Source: an uncultured Bacteroidales bacterium (GTDB lineage Bacteria; Bacteroidota; Bacteroidia; Bacteroidales; UBA932). Taken from it: a stretch of 58,025 nt of DNA. This document shows, in pieces, positions 53,021-58,025 of the stretch; position 1 is the first letter of the stretch; every line of letters starts with the position of its first letter. The notes below the pieces were generated by a model. It was not told where the DNA came from. It saw nothing but the letters and a program-made list of their open reading frames with translations, and did not search any database. The DNA is taken from positions 1 through 58,025 of the forward strand of contig UQYV01000020.1 in NCBI GenBank assembly GCA_900545245.1, given 5' to 3'. Position numbers and translations under genes: made by a program.

Positions 53021-53110
53021 GATGCAAGGCTTGCGAGAAGTCAAAACCGCAGCAACCTGATGGTTGTGAGGATTTTGACGACGAGTATAACGCAGCAGAT
53101 GGCTGCATTA
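53021..53110. repeat. GATGCA element, copy 3
   Basis: GATGCAAGGC at 53021, core CCGCAGCAACC-tgat-GGTTGTGAGG, inner GTCAAAA/TTTTGAC, end TGCATT. Unlike copies 1 and 2 the variable arms (TTGCGAG against GACGAGTAT) do not pair, which suggests that its right half was exchanged for the arm also present at 52951. It ends 12 bp before the likely clpB start. Confidence 0.8.
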
Positions 53111-53122
53111 AACAATTTTGAT

Positions 53123-55177
53123 ATGGAGAATAAATACGAAAACTTACAAAAATTCGCCATCAACCTCAATGAGAGGGCAGCTCAAGGCAAGCTTGACCCT
53201 GTCATCGGGCGAGACGAGGAAATACGAAGGGTCCTTCAGATATTGAGCCGAAGAACAAAGAATAACCCTATTCTTGTGGGTGAGCCGGGTGTCGGTAAGA
53301 CCGCCATTTCGGAAGGCATCGCACAGAAAATTGTGGACGGTAATGTCCCGGAAAACCTGAAGAACAGAATCATCTACTCCCTTGACCTGGGCGCCGTAAT
53401 CGCCGGTGCGAAATATCAGGGAGAGTTTGAGGAAAGGCTTAAAGCCATCGTGAAGGAAGTTATCGACAGCGACGGGGAGGTTATCCTCTTCATCGATGAG
53501 ATTCACACTCTGGTGGGTGCAGGCAGAAGTTCAGGTGCGATGGATGCTTCCAACATCCTGAAACCGGCTCTTGCACGAGGCGAACTGAGAACCATCGGTT
53601 CAACCACACTCGACGAGTATCAGAAATACTTCGAGACCGACAAGGCACTGGAAAGACGATTCCAGATGGTTATGGTGGACGAGCCTACGCCTGCCGAGTC
53701 AATATCCATCCTTCGTGGCTTGAAGGAGAAATATGAGAACCACCATAAGGTGAGGATTGAGGATGACGCGCTGATTTCAGCCGTAGAGCTGTCCCACAGG
53801 TACATCACCTCAAGGTTTCTTCCGGACAAGGCCATTGACCTCGTGGATGAGGCTGCCGCAAAGCTTCGTCTTGAGATGAACTCCGTGCCGGAGCCGATTG
53901 CCGAGCTGGACAGCAAAATCAAACAGCTGGAAATCGAGAAGGAAGCCGTAAAACACGAGGGCGTGTCCCTTAAACTCGACAAGATTGAGTCCGACCTCGC
54001 TGAGGCCCGCAAGCAGCACGCTGAGCTTCAGAAGAGGTGGGATGCCGAAAAGGGCATACTCAACGAAATCCAGTCCGACAGGGCTCAGATTGAAGATCTT
54101 AAGGTTCAGGCCGCCGCTGCGGAAAGGGCCGGTGACTACGGAAAGGTTGCTGAAATCCGCTACGGAAAGATGGCTAACCTCAAGCAGAGGGTCAGCGAAT
54201 TGGAAGCCAAGAAGAATGCCATCAAGGATCCTATCCTTAATGAGGCAGTGACGCCTTCTGACATCGCCGAGATTGTGGCAAGGTGGACGGGCATCCCTGT
54301 AAACCGTATGCTCGAAAGCGAGAGGGAGAAACTCCTCAGGATGGAGGACGAACTCCACAAGAGGGTCATCGGACAGAATCAGGCAATCAAAGCCGTTTCC
54401 GACGCCGTGCGCCGTTCAAGGGCGGGACTGCAGAACGAGAAGAGACCGATTGGTTCGTTTATGTTCCTCGGAACCACAGGTGTGGGCAAAACCGAACTTG
54501 CAAAGAGCCTGGCGGAGTTCTTGTTCAATGACGAGAATATGATTACGAGGATTGATATGTCTGAGTATCAGGAGCGTCACTCTGTGAGCCGTCTTGTCGG
54601 TGCGCCTCCGGGATATGTGGGCTACGATGAGGGCGGTCAGCTGACCGAAGCCGTCAGAAGGAAACCATATTCGGTTATTCTTTTGGACGAAATCGAGAAA
54701 GCGCACCCGGATGTATTCAACATCCTCCTTCAGGTGCTGGACGACGGTCGTCTGACCGACAACAAGGGCCGTACAGTGGATTTCAAGAATACCATCCTTA
54801 TTATGACCTCCAACGCGACTGAGGAGCAGCTCAAGGCGACGATGAGGCCGGAGTTCCTCAACAGGATTGACGAAATCATCACTTTCCAGCAGCTCACCAA
54901 GGACGATATCCGCGAGATTCTGCATCTCCAGATGGACGCTCTCCGCAGAAAGCTGGACGAAAACGGGGTCGGCATCAAGTTCACCGAAGCATTCGAGGAC
55001 TATATGACAACCGAGGGTTATGATCCTGCCTACGGTGCAAGACCTATCAAACGTCTGATGCAGAGGGAGCTCGTAAACCTCATAGCCAAGGCCATCTTGG
55101 AAGGCAAGGTGACACGTGGCTCGACTGTGAGTGTGGATGTGAAGGACGGACAGGTCATCATTGGCGAAATCGCCTAA
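53123..55177 (+). CDS. clpB: ClpB disaggregase lacking the N-terminal domain
   Basis: 684 residues from MENKYENLQKFAINLNE, which corresponds to the linker after the N-domain in full ClpB (about 860 residues). Both ATPase modules are intact: GEPGVGKTAISEG with LFIDEIHTLVGAG, and GTTGVGKTELAKS with VILLDEIEKAHPD. The coiled-coil middle domain (about residues 265-370) identifies ClpB rather than ClpA/C. Near the end MTSNATEEQLKATMRPEFLN is shorter by about 20 residues than usual. Alternative starts at 53099 (MAALNNFD) and 53060 lie inside the repeat element. ClpB resolves protein aggregates with DnaK; the N-domain helps in substrate binding. Confidence 0.92.
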   Translation: MENKYENLQKFAINLNERAAQGKLDPVIGRDEEIRRVLQILSRRTKNNPILVGEPGVGKTAISEGIAQKIVDGNVPENLKNRIIYSLDLGAVIAGAKYQGEFEERLKAIVKEVIDSDGEVILFIDEIHTLVGAGRSSGAMDASNILKPALARGELRTIGSTTLDEYQKYFETDKALERRFQMVMVDEPTPAESISILRGLKEKYENHHKVRIEDDALISAVELSHRYITSRFLPDKAIDLVDEAAAKLRLEMNSVPEPIAELDSKIKQLEIEKEAVKHEGVSLKLDKIESDLAEARKQHAELQKRWDAEKGILNEIQSDRAQIEDLKVQAAAAERAGDYGKVAEIRYGKMANLKQRVSELEAKKNAIKDPILNEAVTPSDIAEIVARWTGIPVNRMLESEREKLLRMEDELHKRVIGQNQAIKAVSDAVRRSRAGLQNEKRPIGSFMFLGTTGVGKTELAKSLAEFLFNDENMITRIDMSEYQERHSVSRLVGAPPGYVGYDEGGQLTEAVRRKPYSVILLDEIEKAHPDVFNILLQVLDDGRLTDNKGRTVDFKNTILIMTSNATEEQLKATMRPEFLNRIDEIITFQQLTKDDIREILHLQMDALRRKLDENGVGIKFTEAFEDYMTTEGYDPAYGARPIKRLMQRELVNLIAKAILEGKVTRGSTVSVDVKDGQVIIGEIA

Positions 55178-55226
55178 AAAGCGGATTGCCGCGTGATTTA
55201 AAAAGCGCGGGCGGCACTAACTCGGA

Positions 55227-55264
55227 AATCGCCGGGAATCAGCAATGGTTCCCGGCGATTTTTT
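55227..55264 (+). terminator. Terminator after clpB
   Basis: AATCGCCGGGAA (55227-55238) pairs with TTCCCGGCGATT (55249-55260) and is followed by TTTT. Strong intrinsic terminator. Confidence 0.9.
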
Positions 55265-55376
55265 GTATCATCTTTTGATTCATCAATTGCTCACCCATAG
55301 ACCTTCCGTTTGCGGAAATGCCCTCATCAAAGAGCACAGCCGGCATTTCCTTGATACAATTGTCAATACTTGTCAT
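55239..55376 (-). CDS. Possible 45-residue ORF behind yhcG1
   Basis: Reads MTSIDNCIKEMPAVLFDEGI, then SANGRSMGEQL, and stops inside the loop of the clpB terminator. The start lies 11 bp after the yhcG1 stop on the same strand. I do not recognise it; it may be a real small gene or the end of a lost one. Low confidence because of size and because it shares sequence with the terminator. Confidence 0.3.
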   Translation of the reverse strand: MTSIDNCIKEMPAVLFDEGISANGRSMGEQLMNQKMIQKIAGNHC

Positions 55377-55387
55377 AATCGCATAAT

Positions 55388-56527
55388 TTATCGCAAAAGT
55401 TTCTTCATCTCCTCTTCGTCCGGAAGGACTTCTTTCAGTTGTGCCTGACTTGACTTGTAAGTTGCGACACCCATAGGTTTAGCGTAGTCCTGAAGGACAT
55501 ATTCTACATAAGCACGGTCGGCATCCTTGCACAGTACAATTCCGACGGATGGGTTTTCCCCTTCAATACGTTCCTCATCGTCGAGGACTCGTAGGTAGGC
55601 GGCAAGCTGTCCGAGGTACGCCGGCTTAAAAGAGCCTTTCTTGAGCTCAATAACAACCAAAGACCTCAGGACTCGATTAAAGAACAGCAGATCGACCCAA
55701 TGGTCATGTCCAAGTTTGTCATAGTGAACTTGATTGCCAAGATATGAGAATCCACGCCCGAAGGTCATGATGAAGTTCTTGATATTATGAACTATATCAT
55801 TCTCTAACACACGCTCGTCAATATCCTCATCCCTTTCGCCCAACTGTTCGACATTGATGTAGTCCAACAGATACTCGTCCTTGAACATCTGTATTGCCTG
55901 AAATGCCCGCTTATAGTCCGGGATAGTCACCTCAAAGTTATTTGGCATCTTGCCTTGATTATGGTAGGCATCCGCTGCTATTTGTCGTTCGAGCGCATCA
56001 TGACTCAATTTTTGATCTGCGCAAAGTTGGATGTAGAACTTGCGTTCGTCAACTGGTTTTACTTTTGACAAAATCAGAATATGGTGTGAAAAGCCAATGC
56101 TGAAGAAGGCTACAATGGGAATATCGTCCAACAGTAACGGGCTCATAGAAAAACCTTTTTCTTTTTTGGCAGACACGTCTGCCAAATCGTCGTCAGAAGT
56201 TAATTTGGCAGATGCGTCTGCCAAATTTGTATCTAAACAAATCCATTCTTCGTAGAAAGTTCTCATATTCCGAAGGTTGCGAGGAGAGAAGCCCCTAAGC
56301 CCAGGAATCTCAATGCTGAGTTGACGGCTTATTGTTGATATTGCGTCCTTTCCCCAGCAACCCTCACGACTGTTATTAGATATATATCGTCCAATCCCAT
56401 AGTACAAAGCCAATTGTTCCTGATTTATACTCTTCAAAGCTTTAGCCTGACTCTGTAAAATAGCTGTCTTAATCTGTTTAACAGCCTCATTATACTGTGT
56501 GGAGAGTTTCTCTTTCATACGCATCAT
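55388..56527 (-). CDS. YhcG family (DUF1016) PD-(D/E)xK nuclease-like protein 1
   Basis: About 380 residues. The N-terminal DUF1016 part (LALYYGIGRYISNNSREGCW, GFSPRNLRNMRTFYEEW) precedes a variable linker and the C-terminal nuclease-like domain (FIMTFGRGFSYLGNQVHYDK, DHWVDLLFFNRVLRSLVVIE then LKKG) with the Asp and Glu-x-Lys of the fold. The linker reads TNLADASAKLTSDDDLADVS and is encoded by two DNA palindromes. YhcG proteins are associated with restriction-modification or defence loci; their role is not settled. It is divergent from yhcG2. Confidence 0.85.
   Translation of the reverse strand: MMRMKEKLSTQYNEAVKQIKTAILQSQAKALKSINQEQLALYYGIGRYISNNSREGCWGKDAISTISRQLSIEIPGLRGFSPRNLRNMRTFYEEWICLDTNLADASAKLTSDDDLADVSAKKEKGFSMSPLLLDDIPIVAFFSIGFSHHILILSKVKPVDERKFYIQLCADQKLSHDALERQIAADAYHNQGKMPNNFEVTIPDYKRAFQAIQMFKDEYLLDYINVEQLGERDEDIDERVLENDIVHNIKNFIMTFGRGFSYLGNQVHYDKLGHDHWVDLLFFNRVLRSLVVIELKKGSFKPAYLGQLAAYLRVLDDEERIEGENPSVGIVLCKDADRAYVEYVLQDYAKPMGVATYKSSQAQLKEVLPDEEEMKKLLR
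56165..56227. repeat. Two palindromes inside the yhcG1 linker
   Basis: TTTGGCAGAC-ac-GTCTGCCAAA (56165-56186) and AATTTGGCAGA-tgcg-TCTGCCAAATT (56202-56227) share the half-site TTTGGCAGA. They encode LADVSAK and LADASAK and lie exactly at the junction between the DUF1016 N-terminal part and the nuclease part. Confidence 0.85.
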
Positions 56528-56552
56528 TATTCTATTCGTCAACTACGGATAA

Positions 56553-56560
56553 CAAATTTA
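56553..56560 (-). promoter_or_regulatory. -7 box of yhcG1
   Basis: TAAATTTG on the minus strand, leader of about 20 nt to the ATG at 56527. Confidence 0.5.
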
Positions 56561-56674
56561 CACATTTTCTACATTCCGGAAACATTGCCTATGATTTTAT
56601 ATCAACTTATTGCATACAACGCAGTTCGATACTCAATACCATAAAGTGTCTTGTCCTTTTTCGAAAATATTTTC

Positions 56675-56682
56675 TAACTTTG
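56675..56682 (+). promoter_or_regulatory. -7 box of yhcG2
   Basis: TAACTTTG with a TTG 21 bp upstream. It places the start codon downstream of about 56690 and favours ATG 56742 over the longer reading from 56610. Confidence 0.55.
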
Positions 56683-56741
56683 TGACGCTGAGCAATCAGC
56701 ACATAAATATTGAAAGTGTTTTCGGACATCCTTCCAAGAAA

Positions 56742-57735
56742 ATGTGGCAATTTTCAAAAGAGAAAGGACGCCGGCAGGCATACGCAACTGCCAACCAAGT
56801 AGCCGTACTTACATACTGGAACATCGGGAAGCGTATAGTCGAAGAGGAACAGAATGGCGAAGTACGTGCACAGTATGGCACACGGCTGATTAAGAATCTG
56901 GCAGAACAGCTGGTGCCTCTATATGGAAGTACATTCAGCAAGAGGAATCTGGATTATTTCAGACAGTTCTATCTGAATTTCAATGATTTGAAGATTGTGA
57001 ACGCGTGCGTTCACAATCTGACATGGACACCTTTCCGTACAATTCTGCAAGTGGCAGACCCTAAAGCCAGAGAATGGTACGCGAAAGAGGCTTCAGAACA
57101 AATGTGGAGTTATAGGACACTTAGTCGTAATATCGGGACACAATACTATGGCCGTCGTATGGCCTGTGCCCGTGAAGGATTGGCGCTGCCGGCTCCGGAG
57201 ATAGAGGCCGATGACCCATTGGAATATATAAAGAGCCCTGTTGTCGCTGAATTTCTGGGATTCAGAAAAGACAGCAAATATGACGAAAGTCAGCTAGAAC
57301 AGGCTCTAATAGACCATCTGCAACAGTTCATAATGGAATTGGGACGCGGTTTTGCTTTTGTTGACAGGCAGAAACACATGACGACGGATACACATCGACC
57401 TCGTGTTCTACAACATCAAATTGAAACGCTATGTACTGTTCGAACTAAAAACACATCCGCTGACACACGCTGATGTCGGACAACTGGATATGTATGTAAG
57501 GATGTATGATGCCCTTGTAAAAGACGACAGTGACAACCCGACAATAGGCATATTACTTTGCACCGAGACTGATAAAGTTCTTGCAAGATATTCTGTCCTT
57601 AACGGAAGTGAACAACTTTTTGCCGCCAAATATATGGCATATATGCCCACCGAGGAAGAACTGCGCAATGAGATTGAGCAGCAAAAACGATTCTTTCTGG
57701 AACAGCACGGTGCAACAATAAATGACTGCTTATGA
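56742..57735 (+). pseudogene. YhcG family (DUF1016) protein 2, frameshifted
   Basis: The frame starting MWQFSKEKGRRQAYATANQ covers the N-terminal part (NIGKRIVEEEQNGEVRAQYG, STFSKRNLDYFRQFY) and the beginning of the nuclease part (MELGRGFAFVDRQKHMTTD), then breaks. From about 57391 the next frame continues with HIDLVFYNIKLKRYVLFELK, THPLTHADVGQLDMYVRMYD and NPTIGILLCTETDK to a normal end. One base too many or two too few near 57387-57391 explains it. The break lies between the two halves of the catalytic site, so no active protein is expected unless frameshifting occurs. The linker contains a perfect palindrome. Confidence 0.85.
56992..57019. repeat. Palindrome inside the yhcG2 linker
   Basis: AGATTGTGAACGC-gt-GCGTTCACAATCT, 13-bp perfect arms, encodes KIVNACVHNL. 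Same protein position as the palindromes of yhcG1 but unrelated sequence. Confidence 0.85.
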
Positions 57736-57861
57736 CAACGAAAATGTACGGATTCAGGGATACTCTCTGCCATATAAAATTAGGGGATTTTGCATAGAAA
57801 CGCCGTTAAAAAATTGGGGATTTCGACGATTGGGGGATTATGATTTTTCTGACTTTGCAAA
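57736..57861. other. Spacer with repeated TTRGGGGATT motifs
   Basis: TTAGGGGATT (57780), TTGGGGATTT (57814) and TTGGGGGATT (57830) precede a TGACTTTG box (7 of 8 to TAnnTTTG, about 57850) and the small frame at 57862. The layout recalls the repeat-plus-promoter units of the ATPase genes. No gene here. Confidence 0.45.
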
Positions 57862-57969
57862 ATGAGAGTATATCGCGGAACAACAATGATTGTCGAGCAT
57901 CCGTTGGTTAATGTGGAATTGCGAATGGCCTATCTTGTTGATGACATCGTGATGGAAGCCAAGAAATGA
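57862..57969 (+). pseudogene. Truncated DUF3990-like fragment
   Basis: 35 codons, MRVYRGTTMIVEHPLVNVEL then RMAYLVDDIVMEAKK. The first 17 residues resemble the N-terminus of DUF3990 proteins (often MKVYHGTxxxVxxPxx), which occur in toxin-like operons with DUF3791. The second half does not fit that family, so this may be a deletion junction joining two genes of such an operon. Confidence 0.4.
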
Positions 57970-58025
57970 TGGGGCCGACTAAAAAGTCCCGAAGGGACCG
58001 CGCCGGGGCGCGAGATACCCCTAAT
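57970..58025. other. GC-rich end of the window with small hairpin
   Basis: GTCCC-gaa-GGGAC at about 57986-57998 followed by CGCGCCGGGGCGCG. GC content differs sharply from the AT-rich sequence before it. It could be a terminator or the edge of a repeat that continues outside; it cannot be decided here. Confidence 0.35.

Noticed and set aside
52951..53110. Attachment sites of an integrated element (38-bp direct repeats)
   Set aside because: Only 84 bp lie between the copies and there is no integrase; the second copy is part of the GATGCA element.

Overview
The window looks like a chromosomal segment of an uncultured member of the Bacteroidales (Bacteroidota). The evidence is a SusC/SusD pair, many TAnnTTTG-type promoter boxes, lipoproteins with Bacteroidota-style signal peptides, FISUMP and fimbrillin-like surface proteins, an S46 dipeptidyl-peptidase and a periplasmic-propeller AraC regulator. 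I cannot name the genus from sequence alone.

Region 1 (1-8.4 kb) is mostly housekeeping: tRNA-Gly, a FISUMP lipoprotein, then a minus-strand run pheS, cdaA, mutS2, yraN, manC. Region 2 (8.4-21.9 kb) is envelope and peptide metabolism: a three-gene TonB receptor / DUF4876 / DUF6850 operon, a divergent C69 dipeptidase, a large NapH-like polyferredoxin, one AAA+ ATPase with a nuclease-like tail, and an S46 exopeptidase of DPP7 type.

Region 3 (21.9-29.3 kb) is an accessory island built from three further AAA+ ATPases, an O6-alkylguanine-DNA methyltransferase and two paralogous lipoproteins, cut through by several short repeat families. Each ATPase gene, including the lone one at 18.3 kb, carries its own private repeat where the promoter -33 box should be. 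In the island every one of these repeats recurs on the far side of, or at some distance from, its ATPase. One lipoprotein is switched out of frame by one extra G in a poly-G tract next to its lipobox, while its paralog is in frame. I regard this island as the best candidate for an undescribed system.

Region 4 (29.3-47.8 kb) is one polysaccharide utilisation locus read on the minus strand: a membrane AraC regulator without kinase or receiver, then SusC, SusD, a beta-propeller (sialidase-like) enzyme, a fimbrillin/propeller/CBM9-like fusion, GH97, two fimbrillin-FISUMP lipoproteins sharing a 578-bp identical 3' block with a 48-codon peptide gene between them, and a GH39-like enzyme.

Region 5 (47.8-58 kb) has a TPR lipoprotein, a sigma-54 activator / lptE / TPR / secG cluster, a ClpB lacking its N-domain that begins next to a structured repeat, and two divergent YhcG (DUF1016) nuclease genes, one frameshifted, both with perfect DNA palindromes in the same inter-domain linker. 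A structured intergenic repeat (here called the GATGCA element) occurs three times plus one fragment across the window, twice ending exactly 4 bp from a stop codon. Coordinates of short sites may be off by one base because they were counted by hand.
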